A stretch of 64,000 bases of DNA from Sphaerisporangium sp. TRM90804 (GCF_029846175.1 NZ_JARWAC010000021.1:124001-188000), one strand, 5' to 3'. Positions 19,501 through 27,942 are shown, counted from the stretch's first letter. The notes: generated by a model from the sequence alone, not told the origin. Numbers and translations: made by a program.

Positions 19501-19690
19501 CGGAACGCGTCCGGGGGAGGTGTCCGCGTGTGCCGAGGCGCGTCGTTCCGGCCCCGGATCGCGTCCGGTGGACGCGTCCGCGTGTGCCGAGGCGCGTCCT
19601 CCCGGTCCCGGAACGCGTCCGGTGGACGCGTCCGCGTGTGCCGAGGCGCGTCCTCCCGACCCCTGATCGCGTCCGGTGGACGTGTTTCCA
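19501..19690. repeat. 54-bp minisatellite between ABC gene and DUF1707 gene
   Basis: About 3.5 copies with an exact 54-bp period: the core GTCCGCGTGTGCCGAGGCG begins at 19522, 19576 and 19630. Copies differ by a few substitutions. The unit is 18 codons long, so it keeps reading frames open on both strands, but no domain or start supports translation. It lies in the divergent promoter region of both neighbours. Confidence 0.85.
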
Positions 19691-19716
19691 TCTGCCGGCG
19701 GGTGGCCCGGCCGGGT

Positions 19717-19722
19717 TAGTGT
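19717..19722 (+). promoter_or_regulatory. -10-like box for leaderless DUF1707 gene
   Basis: TAGTGT ends 6 nt before the GTG start. This is the spacing expected when transcription starts at the initiation codon. No convincing -35. Confidence 0.4.
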
Positions 19723-19728
19723 CAAGGG

Positions 19729-20421
19729 GTGGAAGCGCAACGCGGAGCGCGGTACGACCGCTGGAACGATCGATGGAACCGGCAGGCGGCCCCGGCTCTG
19801 CGGCAGATCCTGTCCGGCTTCCTGAACCACACGCCGCCGGGCGACGGGCCGGCGCCGCACGAGCTGCGGGCCTCCGACGCCGACCGCGAGCGGGTGGTCG
19901 CCGTGCTGGCCGACGCGCTGAGCGACGGCCGGCTCGACCTCGCGGAGCACGAGGAACGCGTCGAGGCGGCCTACCACGCCCGCACGCTGGGCGAGCTGTC
20001 CGCTCTCACCGCCGACCTGCTGCCCGAGCACCTGCAGCCGTTGCGCGCCGACGGCGCGCCGGTGATGGCGCTGTTCCGCTCCGAGCAGCGCGACGGCCGC
20101 TGGGTGGTGCCCGCGCACTACCCGGTGACGGCCATCGGCACCGGCGTGACCCTCGACCTGCGCGACGCCCTGCTGCAGAGCAGCCACGTCACCCTGCGGG
20201 CCACCGTGGTCGGGGCCACGCTGACGCTGCTCGTGCCCGACGGCGTGCGCGTGGTCATGCCGGCCTCCGCCGTGCTCGGCGGCAAGAAGAACCAGGCGCC
20301 CGCTCACCTGCCGCCCGACGCGCCGGTCATCGAGATCACCGGCACGATCATGATGGGCAACGTCGTCGCCAAGTACCCCAAGCCGCCCAAGCGCGGCTGG
20401 GCCCGCCGCCGCGCCCTGTGA
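19729..20421 (+). CDS. DUF1707 and cell-wall-response (LiaF-like) domain protein
   Basis: 230 residues. Residues 45-100 form the DUF1707 domain, with the signature ELRASDADRERVVAVLADAL, DGRLDLAEHEERV and AYHARTLGELSALTADL. The C-terminal half (residues 125-215) is a beta-rich LiaF/YvqF-like part: GTGVTLDLRDALL, VTLRATVVGATLTLLVPDGVRVV, then IEITGTIMMGNVVAKYPKPP. No membrane helix, so probably cytosolic or peripheral. Families of this kind accompany envelope-stress responses, but no partner is next door. The GTG at 19729 lacks a properly spaced ribosome site and lies 6 nt after a -10-like TAGTGT, so translation may be leaderless. Confidence 0.85.
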   Translation: MEAQRGARYDRWNDRWNRQAAPALRQILSGFLNHTPPGDGPAPHELRASDADRERVVAVLADALSDGRLDLAEHEERVEAAYHARTLGELSALTADLLPEHLQPLRADGAPVMALFRSEQRDGRWVVPAHYPVTAIGTGVTLDLRDALLQSSHVTLRATVVGATLTLLVPDGVRVVMPASAVLGGKKNQAPAHLPPDAPVIEITGTIMMGNVVAKYPKPPKRGWARRRAL

Positions 20422-20439
20422 CCCCGGCCCGCGAGCCGG

Positions 20440-20690
20440 CTAAGGCGCCGCGCCCCGCGAGCCCCGTCCGCGAGCCGGGCTACGGCGCCGCGCCCTGTGG
20501 CCCCCGGCCGCGAGCCCGGGCTCAGGGCGCCGCGCCCTGTGGCCCCCGGCCGCGAGCCCGGGCTCAGGGCGTCGCGCGCTGTTGAGCCCCGTCCGGGAGC
20601 AGGGCAAGGGCGCCGCGCTGTGAGCCCCGGCCGCGAGCAGGGCAAGGGCGCCGCGTTGTTGAGCCCGGTCCGCGAGCCGGGGGTCAGGTG
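20440..20690. repeat. 42-bp GC-rich tandem repeat between DUF1707 gene and glpX
   Basis: Five to six imperfect copies of a unit near 42 bp. The best two begin TGTGGCCCCCGGCCGCGAGC at 20496 and 20538. Several copies hold the 12-bp palindrome GAGCCCGGGCTC, so transcripts from either of the convergent neighbours would fold; the array may serve as a bidirectional terminator. The last copy touches the glpX stop. Confidence 0.8.
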
Positions 20691-21718
20691 GCGGTGTCGA
20701 AGTTGATGGCGCTATAGGCGCGCAGCTTCCAGAGCTGGTGCTCGCTCTCGACCTTGCGCACGGTGCCCGAGCGGCCCCGCATGACCAGGGAGTGGGTGAC
20801 GGCGACCCCGGCCCGGTAGCGCACACCGCCCATCAGCTCGCCGTCGGTGACGCCCGAGGCGGCGAAGAACACGTCGTCGGAGCTGACCAGGTCGTCGGTG
20901 GTGAGCACGCGGTCGAGGTCGTGCCCGGCGTCCAGCGCCCGGCGGCGCTCGGCGTCGTCGCGCGGCCACAGCTTGCCCTGGATCACCCCGCCCAGGCACT
21001 TCAGGGCGCACGCCGCGACGATGCCCTCCGGCGTGCCGCCGACGCCGAGCATGAGGTCGACGCCGGTGTCCCTGCGCGCCGCCATGATCGCCCCGGCGAC
21101 GTCGCCGTCGGTGATGAACTTGATGCGCGCGCCGGTCTCCCGGATCTCCCGCACCAGCTCCTCGTGGCGCGGCCGGTCGAGCAGGACGACCATGACGTCG
21201 GCCGGGGTGCATCCCTTGGCGCGGGCCACCGCGGCGATGTTGGCCGCCACGGGCGCGTCGATGTCGACGGAGTCGGCCGCCTCCGGGCCGGTCACCAGCT
21301 TGTCCATGTAGAACACCGCCGAGGGGTCGTACATCGACCCGCGCGGGCTCACCGCGATCACCGAGATGGCGTCGGGCATGCCGAGGGCCGTCAGCCGGGT
21401 GCCGTCGACGGGGTCGACGGCCACGTCGCACGCGGCGCCGCTGCCGTCGCCCACCTCTTCGCCGTTGAAGAGCATCGGGGCCTTGTCCTTCTCGCCCTCA
21501 CCGATCACCACGACACCGCTCATGGACACCGTGTTGATGAGCTGGCGCATGGCGTTGACCGCGGCGCCGTCGGCGCCGTTCTTGTCACCCCGCCCGACCC
21601 AGCGGGCGGCCGCCATCGCGGCGGCCTCGGTCACCCGGACGAGCTCCATCGCCAGGTTGCGGTCGGGAGCGTGCCGCTCGGTGGCCAACGCCGGCGGTAC
21701 GGACGTCTGTTCCGTCAT
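20684..21718 (-). CDS. glpX: class II fructose-1,6-bisphosphatase
   Basis: 344 residues, the usual GlpX length. [30 protein letters not shown] and the metal-binding DPVDGT are present, followed by [20 protein letters not shown]. It hydrolyses fructose-1,6-bisphosphate in gluconeogenesis and is the main FBPase of many actinobacteria. ATG at 21718 with AGAGGGG about 8 nt upstream. The 5' leader contains a 7-bp inverted repeat (21754-21777). Its neighbours DUF4245, xseB, xseA and ispH match the order around glpX in Mycobacterium and Streptomyces. Confidence 0.96.
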   Translation of the reverse strand: MTEQTSVPPALATERHAPDRNLAMELVRVTEAAAMAAARWVGRGDKNGADGAAVNAMRQLINTVSMSGVVVIGEGEKDKAPMLFNGEEVGDGSGAACDVAVDPVDGTRLTALGMPDAISVIAVSPRGSMYDPSAVFYMDKLVTGPEAADSVDIDAPVAANIAAVARAKGCTPADVMVVLLDRPRHEELVREIRETGARIKFITDGDVAGAIMAARRDTGVDLMLGVGGTPEGIVAACALKCLGGVIQGKLWPRDDAERRRALDAGHDLDRVLTTDDLVSSDDVFFAASGVTDGELMGGVRYRAGVAVTHSLVMRGRSGTVRKVESEHQLWKLRAYSAINFDTAT

Positions 21719-21753
21719 ATGACAAGCCCCTCTAGATTGGACGAACGGCGATC

Positions 21754-21777
21754 GGGGTGCCCAGAACGCCGCACCCC
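21754..21777 (-). promoter_or_regulatory. inverted repeat in glpX leader
   Basis: GGGGTGC (21754-21760) and GCACCCC (21771-21777) around a 10-nt loop, about 36 nt before the glpX start. It could be an RNA hairpin or an operator; I cannot tell which. Confidence 0.35.
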
Positions 21778-21806
21778 GCGTCCTCTCTTTCCGATCCCAG
21801 CCGATT

Positions 21807-21823
21807 ACAACGATCGTAGTTGT
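21807..21823. promoter_or_regulatory. palindrome between glpX and tetR
   Basis: ACAAC (21807-21811) and GTTGT (21819-21823) flank the perfect 8-bp palindrome ACGATCGT (21810-21817). It lies in the divergent region, 39 bp before the TetR start. Size and position fit a TetR-type operator, making autoregulation possible; this is inference. Confidence 0.4.
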
Positions 21824-21848
21824 CTCACTTCGGCGGCCGACGGAGGGA

Positions 21849-21854
21849 TACTGT
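21849..21854 (+). promoter_or_regulatory. -10-like box for tetR
   Basis: TACTGT lies 7 nt before the ATG at 21862, suggesting a leaderless mRNA. A GGAGGG at 21842 is 14 nt from the start, rather far for a ribosome site. Confidence 0.4.
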
Positions 21855-21861
21855 CACCTGC

Positions 21862-22458
21862 ATGAGCAGTGACACGGAACGGCCTGTGACCGTGCGTACC
21901 TCGGAACGTGGAGCCGCCACCCGCGGCGCGCTGCTGGACGCCGCCAGGGAGGTGTTCGTCACCCGCGGATTCGCCGAGGCCGGGGTCACCGACGTCGTGT
22001 CCCGCGCCGGCGCCAGCGTGGGAAGCCTTTACCACCATTTCTCCGGTAAGGCCGACCTTTATCTCACGCTCTTCGACGAGTTCCACGTCCGTCAGGTCCA
22101 CCGCACCAAGCAGGCGGTGCAGGAGGCGCGCGCCGGGGGCGAGGCCGACCCGATGCGGCTGTTCGTCGCCGGCGCCCGGGCCTACCTCGACGGCTGCTTC
22201 GACGAGCGCGAGCTGGCCGCGCTGTTCCTGCGCGGCGACGGCCCCCCCGGCTTCGAGGTCCTCATGCGCGACCGCATGCGCCACTGGGCGCGGCGCAACG
22301 CCGCCCTCTTCGAGGAGGACCGCGGCGCCTTGGTCGTGGTGGTGACCGGAGCCCTGGCCGCCGCGGTGTCGGAGGTCGCGCTCGCCGAGGACGTCGCCGA
22401 GTCGAAGAAGCTGGCCGAGGCCGTCCTGGAGATCATCGGGCGCATCGAGCGCTCCTGA
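21862..22458 (+). CDS. TetR family transcriptional regulator
   Basis: 198 residues. The N-terminal HTH runs from TRGALLDAAREVFVTRGFAE through VTDVVSRAGASVGSLYHHFS, the standard TetR DNA-binding domain. The C-terminal ligand domain has YLDGCFDERELAALFLRGDG. Target genes unknown. Divergent from glpX with a palindrome between, so self-control and perhaps glpX control are possible. The ATG at 21862 is favoured over an upstream TTG at 21820 because the latter would add an unrelated basic stretch. Confidence 0.92.
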   Translation: MSSDTERPVTVRTSERGAATRGALLDAAREVFVTRGFAEAGVTDVVSRAGASVGSLYHHFSGKADLYLTLFDEFHVRQVHRTKQAVQEARAGGEADPMRLFVAGARAYLDGCFDERELAALFLRGDGPPGFEVLMRDRMRHWARRNAALFEEDRGALVVVVTGALAAAVSEVALAEDVAESKKLAEAVLEIIGRIERS

Positions 22459-22501
22459 CACGCCCGGTGGTGGCGGGTCCGCGACCGGCCGCACCGGCCG
22501 G

Positions 22502-22507
22502 TACTCT
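22502..22507 (+). promoter_or_regulatory. -10-like box for DUF4245 gene
   Basis: TACTCT ends 8 nt before the GTG at 22516, and no ribosome site intervenes; a leaderless start is likely. Confidence 0.4.
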
Positions 22508-22515
22508 GCCTGGTT

Positions 22516-23079
22516 GTGCGCCGATTCCTCGAAGGCTTCTACGGGTACGCGTTCGCCGTGCTGTTCTGCCTGGCGCTCGTGGGCGTCTTCCTGCTCGTCA
22601 CCCCGCAGAGCCGCACCGAGCACATCCCGGTGGTCGACTACTCGATGACCGTCGCCGAGCTGCGCCGCGTCGCGCCGTACGAGGTGCGGGTGCCCGAGCC
22701 CGTGCCCGCCGGCTGGGTGCCGAACAGCTCCAGCGTCGACAAGAGGGGCCACGTCACCTGGCGGCTCGGCTTCGCGACCGCCCAGCGTGAGCACGCGACC
22801 CTGGCGCAGAGCGACGAGCCGGCGCAGGCGTTCGCCAACCGCCTGGCCAACAGCGACAAGGTGACCGGCACCCGCCAGATCGCCGGCCAGGCCTGGCAGG
22901 AGCGCTTCCGCTCCGACAAGAACCAGCGCACCCTCGTGCTGCCCGCCCCGGGGGTGACCGTCGTCGTCACCGGCACCGCCGGCTGGGACGAGCTCACCGC
23001 CCTGGCGGCCTCCCTCAAGCCCCTGCCCAAGGGGACGGCTCCGCCTTCACCGGTTCCGTCCTCGCCGGCTCCGTCGTAG
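22516..23079 (+). CDS. DUF4245 family membrane-anchored protein
   Basis: 187 residues. One N-terminal membrane helix (residues 9-29, FYGYAFAVLFCLALVGVFLL) is followed by an extracytoplasmic DUF4245 domain with VVDYSMTVAELRRVAPYEV, VPEPVPAGWVPNSS and a C-terminal TGTAGWDELTALAASL; the end is a short Pro/Ser tail. Biochemical role unknown. The same gene lies next to glpX and xseB in mycobacteria and streptomycetes. GTG start at 22516; probable leaderless mRNA. Convergent with xseB, sharing a hairpin. Confidence 0.9.
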   Translation: MRRFLEGFYGYAFAVLFCLALVGVFLLVTPQSRTEHIPVVDYSMTVAELRRVAPYEVRVPEPVPAGWVPNSSSVDKRGHVTWRLGFATAQREHATLAQSDEPAQAFANRLANSDKVTGTRQIAGQAWQERFRSDKNQRTLVLPAPGVTVVVTGTAGWDELTALAASLKPLPKGTAPPSPVPSSPAPS

Positions 23080-23096
23080 CCGGCGCGGGGCCGGCT
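23078..23096. terminator. shared hairpin between DUF4245 gene and xseB
   Basis: AGCCGGC (23078-23084), a 5-nt loop, GCCGGCT (23090-23096). The 16-bp gap between these convergent genes is almost entirely hairpin, and both stop codons touch its arms. Likely a bidirectional terminator. Confidence 0.6.
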
Positions 23097-23338
23097 CAGA
23101 AGGGGGCGTCACCCGCGCCCGGGGCCGCCGGCTCCTCGCGGCGCGCCATCGCGGCGGCCAGCCGCACGCGGGCCCCCTGGAGCCACTCCTCGCAGATCGC
23201 GGCCAGTTTCTCGCCGCGCTCCCAGAGCTCGATCGACTGCTCCAGGGTGAGCCCCCCGGCCTCCAGCCGGCGCACCACCTCGGTCAGCTCCTCGCGGGCC
23301 TGCTCGTACGACGGGGTATCAGCCTTCTCCTGAGCCAC
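23096..23338 (-). CDS. xseB: exodeoxyribonuclease VII small subunit
   Basis: About 80 residues, the standard XseB size. YEQAREELTEVVRRLEAGG, LTLEQSIELWERGEKLA and CEEWLQGARVRL form the two-helix hairpin that binds XseA. A GTG at 23338 is preferred because AGGGTGG sits 5 nt upstream; a GTG at 23347 is the alternative, adding three residues. Gene order xseA-xseB, 27 bp or more apart, on the same strand. Confidence 0.94.
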   Translation of the reverse strand: MAQEKADTPSYEQAREELTEVVRRLEAGGLTLEQSIELWERGEKLAAICEEWLQGARVRLAAAMARREEPAAPGAGDAPF

Positions 23339-23374
23339 AGGGACCACCCTACGGGCAGCCGGCGCCCCCGAGCC

Positions 23375-24586
23375 TCAGGCGGGCGGCGTGGAGACCGTCA
23401 CCCCGACGCGGCCGTCGGGGAAGCGCACGCTCAGCTCGTCGTCGGCCTTGACGTCGGCGGCCATGCGCACGACCTCGCCCGAGGTGTGCTGGACGATCGC
23501 GTAGCCGCGTTCGAGCGTGGCCGCGGGGGAGAGGGTGACCAGCCGGGCGCGCAGGTGCGTGAGGGAGTCCTCGGCGCGGTCGAGGGACGAGCCCAGGCAG
23601 CGCCGCGCCCGGTCGCGCAGGGCCTCGGCCTGCTCGGCGCGGCGCTCGATCTCGCGCACGGGGTCGGCCAGGGCGGGCCGTGACCGCACGGCCGCCACCC
23701 AGGCGGTCTCGCGGTCGAGCCAGCCGGACACCACGCGCCGCCCGCGGTCGCGGAGCTGGCGCACGAGCTGGAGCTGCTCGCCGACGTCGGGGACGACCTT
23801 CTTGGCCGCGTCGGTGGGGGTGGACGCGCGGACGTCGGCGACCAGGTCGAGCAGGGGGTTGTCCTGCTCGTGGCCGATGGCGCTCACGACGGGGGTGCGG
23901 CAGGCCGACACCGCGCGCACCAGCGACTCGTCGGAGAACGGCAGCAGGTCCTCCAGCGAGCCGCCGCCCCGGGCGATGACGATCACGTCGACCTCGCCGT
24001 CGGAGTCGAGCCTGCGCAGCGCTTCGGTGACCTCGCCCACCGCGTAGGGCCCCTGGACGGCGACGGTCTCGACCCGGAACCGGACGGCCGGCCACCGGCG
24101 GCGCGCGTTCTCAAGGACGTCGCGCTCGGCGGCGGAGTCGCGGCCGCAGATCAGGCCGACGGTGCCGGGCAGGAACGGCAGTCGCCGCTTGCGGTCGGCG
24201 TTGGCCAGGCCCTCGGCGACGATGACCTGCCGCAGGCGTTCGAGCCGGGCGAGAAGCTCGCCGACGCCGACGGGGCGGATCTCCAGCGCGGTGAACGCGA
24301 ACGAGCCCTTGTTGACCCAGAAGTCTGGCTTGACCAGCATGACGACCCGCGCGCCGTCCACCGGCCTGGGGACGGCCGCCTCATAGGCGTTGCGCGGGCA
24401 GGTGATGCGCGCCGACACGTTGGCGACCGGATCGCGCAGGGTGAGGAACACCGTGCCGCCGCGGGAGGAAAGCTCGGTGATCTGCCCCTCGGCCCACACC
24501 GTGCCGAGCTTGCCGATCCACTGCCCCACCATCTGCAGGACCGAGCGGATCGGAAGGGGCTGCTCGGGTGAGGTCTTCGCCGTCAT
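23375..24586 (-). CDS. xseA: exodeoxyribonuclease VII large subunit
   Basis: 403 residues. The N-terminal OB-fold (residues 15-105) includes [20 protein letters not shown]; the catalytic domain starts [21 protein letters not shown] and has [18 protein letters not shown] and [20 protein letters not shown], the conserved GGGSxED and GHE-D segments. A coiled-coil C-terminal region follows. With XseB it degrades single-stranded DNA from both ends. ATG at 24586. Confidence 0.96.
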   Translation of the reverse strand: MTAKTSPEQPLPIRSVLQMVGQWIGKLGTVWAEGQITELSSRGGTVFLTLRDPVANVSARITCPRNAYEAAVPRPVDGARVVMLVKPDFWVNKGSFAFTALEIRPVGVGELLARLERLRQVIVAEGLANADRKRRLPFLPGTVGLICGRDSAAERDVLENARRRWPAVRFRVETVAVQGPYAVGEVTEALRRLDSDGEVDVIVIARGGGSLEDLLPFSDESLVRAVSACRTPVVSAIGHEQDNPLLDLVADVRASTPTDAAKKVVPDVGEQLQLVRQLRDRGRRVVSGWLDRETAWVAAVRSRPALADPVREIERRAEQAEALRDRARRCLGSSLDRAEDSLTHLRARLVTLSPAATLERGYAIVQHTSGEVVRMAADVKADDELSVRFPDGRVGVTVSTPPA

Positions 24587-24603
24587 GCGGGCAGCCTACG
24601 CAG

Positions 24604-25536
24604 TCAGGCCTGCTCCCCGGCTTCCAGCTTGGCCAGGCGCTTGGTGTACATCTGCACGATGTCGTCGCGGGCGGCGTTCTCGCGCTCGTACTCCAGCAGC
24701 GCGCGGATCTGCTCGGCCGACTTGCCGCGCAGCCGGGCGCGCAGCGAGGCCATCGACAGCTCCGAGTAACCGGGCATGGGCTCGGAGAGCGCCGGAGACG
24801 TGCCGGCGGCCGTGCTTCCGGCCGTCGCGGAGGCGCCGCCCGCCGGTGCGGCCGGGGTGGCGCCCGCCGGCTTGGCGGCGCGCGGCTTGCGGGCCGGCTT
24901 GGGCGCGGCATCGGCCGGTGTGGCGGGAGAGCCCGGTGCCGCCTTCGGCTTCCTGGCGGCCCTCGGCTTGGGCGCGGCCTCCGGGGCGACCGGCTCGGCG
25001 GACGCCTTGGCGGCGGGCTTGGCCGGCGTGGGCCCGGCGGTGGTCTCGGCGGCCGGCTCGGCGGAGCTCGTGGCCGGCTTGGCGGAGCTCGTGGCCGCGG
25101 GCTTGGCCGCAGCGGCGGGCCTGGGGGCCCTGGCGGGCTTGGCCGGAGCCGGGGGAGCGGCGGGAGCGGCCTCGGCGGCGGGGGCCGGCGTGGGGGCGGC
25201 GCCGTTGCGGCTCTGCTCGGGCGCGCTGGGGCGGGGCGCGAAGATGACCGGCTCGCGTCGCGCCGGCTTCTGCTCCGGCTCCTCGACGACCACCTGCGCG
25301 ACCGGGCGCGCCTCCCCCTGGTCGGCGGGGAACGGGCCCTTCTCCTCGTCGCTCAGCAGCCGCTTGACGCCCGTCCGGATGCGGTCGCTCAGCATCAGCG
25401 CCTGCCCGACACCGGTCAGAGCCGTCTGCAGCACGTTGAGCGGCAGGTCCTTGGCCTTCTCCTTGAGCTCCTGGGTGTCGGAGACGGTCTGCCGGACATT
25501 CTTGGCTATGGTGCGGACGATGTCGGTTACTGACAT
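24604..25536 (-). CDS. lipid droplet-associated protein family (Rv1109c-like)
   Basis: 310 residues in three parts. Residues 1-62 are amphipathic helices (VRTIAKNVRQTVSDTQEL, LPLNVLQTALTGVGQALML). Residues 65-245 are a low-complexity Ala/Pro/Lys linker. Residues 250-310 contain MPGYSELSMASLRARLRGKS, then EQIRALLEYERENAARDDIV. Both ends match the family named for Rv1109c of M. tuberculosis, which also lies between xseA and lytB/ispH. A structural role at lipid bodies is what the family name implies; direct function is unknown. The linker is unusually long. ATG at 25536; 17 bp separates its stop from xseA. Confidence 0.85.
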   Translation of the reverse strand: MSVTDIVRTIAKNVRQTVSDTQELKEKAKDLPLNVLQTALTGVGQALMLSDRIRTGVKRLLSDEEKGPFPADQGEARPVAQVVVEEPEQKPARREPVIFAPRPSAPEQSRNGAAPTPAPAAEAAPAAPPAPAKPARAPRPAAAAKPAATSSAKPATSSAEPAAETTAGPTPAKPAAKASAEPVAPEAAPKPRAARKPKAAPGSPATPADAAPKPARKPRAAKPAGATPAAPAGGASATAGSTAAGTSPALSEPMPGYSELSMASLRARLRGKSAEQIRALLEYERENAARDDIVQMYTKRLAKLEAGEQA

Positions 25537-25568
25537 GCCGGCTCCCTAGGGATCTGATTTCGGACGAC

Positions 25569-25584
25569 CAGTCTGGTCAGACTG
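25569..25584. promoter_or_regulatory. palindrome upstream of lipid droplet-associated gene
   Basis: CAGTCTG-GT-CAGACTG, 7-bp perfect arms, centred about 40 bp before the start at 25536. A -35-like TTGACC on the minus strand (25599-25594) lies upstream of it. A regulator dimer bound here would cover the expected -10 region. Owner unknown. Confidence 0.45.
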
Positions 25585-25709
25585 TGCCGCTAAAGGTCAA
25601 GGGGCGGACGGACGGGTGTCGCACGCTCTCTAAGCATAGGAAAGCAGATGAACCGTGCATGCCCGAGGAAGCGGAACCGGGAAGGCCGACCACATGACAC
25701 CCGAACACA

Positions 25710-25715
25710 TAACAT
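25710..25715 (+). promoter_or_regulatory. -10-like box for leaderless ispH
   Basis: TAACAT ends 6 nt before the ATG at 25722. The intervening GGGTCC is not a ribosome site. Confidence 0.4.
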
Positions 25716-25721
25716 GGGTCC

Positions 25722-26693
25722 ATGACTTCGCAGACCCCCGCGACCCGTCGCGTCCTGGTGGCCAAGCCCCGCGGATACTGCGCCGGCGTCGACCGCGCGG
25801 TCGAGGCGGTCGAGAAGGCTCTGGAGCGTTACGGGGCGCCCGTCTACGTGCGCAAGCAGATCGTCCACAACACCCACGTGGTCCGCAGGCTTGAGGAGCT
25901 CGGCGCGATCTTCGTCGAGGAGACCGACGAGGTGCCCGAGGGCGCGATCGTGGTGTTCTCCGCGCACGGGGTGTCCCCGGCCGTCCACGAGGAGGCCGCG
26001 CGCCGCAGCCTGCGCACGATCGACGCCACCTGCCCGCTGGTCACCAAGGTGCACAACGAGGCCAAGCGCTTCGCCGCCAGGGACTACGACATCCTGCTCA
26101 TCGGCCACGAGGGCCACGAGGAGGTCGAGGGCACGGCGGGCGAGGCCCCGGCCCACATCCAGCTCGTCGACGGGCTCGACGGCGCCGACGGCGTCCAGGT
26201 GCGCGACCCCGAGCGGCTGGTCTGGCTCTCCCAGACCACCCTGTCGGTCGACGAGACCAACGAGACCGTCGCCCGGCTGCGCGAGCGCTTCCCCAGCCTC
26301 ATCGACCCGCCGAGCGACGACATCTGCTACGCCACGCAGAACCGCCAGATCGCCGTCAAGGAGATCGCGCGCGAGTGCGAGCTGGTGATCGTGGTCGGCT
26401 CCACGAACTCCTCCAACTCCAAGCGCCTGGTCGAGGTCGCCGTGGACGCCGGAGCCGACGCCTCCTACCTCGTCGACGACGCCTCCTACATCAGGCCCGA
26501 ATGGCTTGAGGGCGTCACCACGGTCGGTCTCACCAGCGGCGCCTCGGTGCCCGAGGCGCTGGTCGAGGGCGTGCTGGCCCACCTGGCGGGCCACGGCTTC
26601 ACCGACGTCCAGGAGGTCGAGTCGGTCCCGGAGAACGTCCGGTTCGCCCTGCCGCACGAGCTGCGTCGCGACCTGCGCGCCCCCGTGGCCTGA
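25722..26693 (+). CDS. ispH: 4-hydroxy-3-methylbut-2-enyl diphosphate reductase
   Basis: 323 residues. The three [4Fe-4S] cysteines are C20 (GYCAGV), C104 (DATCPLV) and C202 (DICYATQNR). Active-site segments [18 protein letters not shown], the Glu-Thr turn of SVDETNET and [13 protein letters not shown] are also present. Last step of the non-mevalonate (MEP) isoprenoid pathway: HMBPP to IPP and DMAPP. Divergent from the lipid droplet gene. Start ATG, likely leaderless. Confidence 0.97.
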   Translation: MTSQTPATRRVLVAKPRGYCAGVDRAVEAVEKALERYGAPVYVRKQIVHNTHVVRRLEELGAIFVEETDEVPEGAIVVFSAHGVSPAVHEEAARRSLRTIDATCPLVTKVHNEAKRFAARDYDILLIGHEGHEEVEGTAGEAPAHIQLVDGLDGADGVQVRDPERLVWLSQTTLSVDETNETVARLRERFPSLIDPPSDDICYATQNRQIAVKEIARECELVIVVGSTNSSNSKRLVEVAVDAGADASYLVDDASYIRPEWLEGVTTVGLTSGASVPEALVEGVLAHLAGHGFTDVQEVESVPENVRFALPHELRRDLRAPVA

Positions 26694-26708
26694 CGGGGCC
26701 CGCGCACA

Positions 26709-26759
26709 CCGTCCACCCTGCGCGACCGTCCACCCTGCGCGACCGTCCACCCCCGCGCA
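26709..26759. repeat. 17-bp tandem repeat after ispH
   Basis: CCGTCCACCCTGCGCGA at 26709-26725 and 26726-26742, and a third imperfect copy to about 26759, between convergent ispH and the kinase-like gene. Confidence 0.75.
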
Positions 26760-26777
26760 GACCGCCCGCCCCGCGCG

Positions 26778-27335
26778 TCACGTCCACGCGCCCGTGTCGA
26801 TCACCACGTCGGCGCGGGCGCGCACGCGGTCGGCGGCGAAGTAGGCGTCCTCCTGGCGTGCCCAGCGCTCCCAGTGCGGCAGGTAGGCGTCGCCGTCGCG
26901 CCGCAGGGCGCGGGCGCGGCGCACTCCGGGCGGGGCGTCGGCCCAGATCAGGAACGAGGTGTACGGCTCCGCGGCGGCGGAGCCCGCGCCGACGCCCTCG
27001 ACCACCAGGGCCCCGGGCGGGCTCAGCTCGTGCCACTCGGCGTACGCCGACAGCGCCCAGTCGTAGCGCCGCCAGCGGGCCGGGCGGCCCTCCGCGAGCG
27101 GGCGCACGATCCACTCGACCAGCCGGTCGGCCCCCGCGCGAAGCCCGTCCCAGCCGTCGTACAGGTCGTCCATGTGGATCAGCGGCGCCCCCAGCTCGGC
27201 CGCCAGCGCGCCGCCGATGGTGGTCTTGCCCGAGCCCGAGGGCCCGTCCACGGCGATCACCCGGGCCCGCCGGGCCCGGAGCCGCCCGGCCAGCCCTTCC
27301 GGGATCACGGCATCGGCCAGCCCCTCCGGGATCAC
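26778..27335 (-). CDS. uridine kinase-like P-loop NTPase
   Basis: 185 residues. Walker A VDGPSGSGKTTIG at residues 29-41, then LIHMDDLYDGWDGL (the DDxYD segment of uridine kinase-like phosphotransferases), LVVEGVGAG, and an RRARALRRDGDAY lid. It probably phosphorylates a nucleoside or similar small molecule; substrate not determined. The N-terminus carries a short duplication: IPEGLAD-A-V then IPEGLAG. A start inside the repeat is therefore possible; I use the outer GTG at 27335. Confidence 0.82.
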   Translation of the reverse strand: MIPEGLADAVIPEGLAGRLRARRARVIAVDGPSGSGKTTIGGALAAELGAPLIHMDDLYDGWDGLRAGADRLVEWIVRPLAEGRPARWRRYDWALSAYAEWHELSPPGALVVEGVGAGSAAAEPYTSFLIWADAPPGVRRARALRRDGDAYLPHWERWARQEDAYFAADRVRARADVVIDTGAWT

Positions 27336-27405
27336 GGCAGGCGACGGCCGACGTGCCCCGGCCCGCCCGGCGCGGCGGCAGGGGCTGGTGGGCGGGCGGC
27401 GGGGC

Positions 27406-27942
27406 TCAGCTCTGCGGCTCCCTCGGGGAGCCGTACACCCGGGGCTCGAAGTACCCCTCGGGCTCGGGCGCGAAGACCGGCACGTCGCGCTTGGCCCCGG
27501 CTGGGGCGGCGGCCCCGGGAGCGGCGGGGGAGCGGCCGGCCCGCAGCTCGTCGCGCAGCTCGCGGACGTTGGCCGGCAGGCCGCGGAACCAGGCCACGGC
27601 GAGAACGAGCGCCGAGCCCGCGAACAGCCACGGCGCCCCGGCGGACAGGGCGGTGACCAGGCCGAGCCCGAGCGCCTGGACGAGCGACGGCGCGCCCAGC
27701 GCGCCCGCCACCGCGGAGGTCAGGGTGGCGGCGAAGAACACCAGCGGCGGTGTCACCACCAGCGAGAGCAGGTCGCGCGGCTGCACCAGCAGGACGGCCG
27801 CCAGGCACGCCGCGCCGAAGGCCAGGCCGACCACGGTCGTCGAGCCCGCGAGCTGGGAGACGAGCGTGACGGCGAACACGAGCGCGATCGCGCCCCGGGC
27901 GGTCAGCCTGACCCCTGGTCGCGTGCCCTGCGGCGTCACCAC
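27406..27942 (-). CDS. DUF6542-like integral membrane protein
   Basis: 178 residues with four hydrophobic helices (about 18-35, 40-55, 62-85 and 88-118) and a Pro/Ala-rich cytoplasmic tail containing VPVFAPEPEGYFEPRVYG. This pattern fits the actinobacterial DUF6542 family, which usually lies next to ychF or ispH. Function unknown. Its start overlaps the rmuC stop by 7 bp, so the two are probably co-transcribed. Confidence 0.75.
   Translation of the reverse strand: MVTPQGTRPGVRLTARGAIALVFAVTLVSQLAGSTTVVGLAFGAACLAAVLLVQPRDLLSLVVTPPLVFFAATLTSAVAGALGAPSLVQALGLGLVTALSAGAPWLFAGSALVLAVAWFRGLPANVRELRDELRAGRSPAAPGAAAPAGAKRDVPVFAPEPEGYFEPRVYGSPREPQS

Noticed and set aside
19501-20690. Possible CRISPR arrays (regular repeats near 19.5 and 20.5 kb)
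   Set aside because: The units are contiguous tandem repeats without unique spacers, and there are no cas genes.
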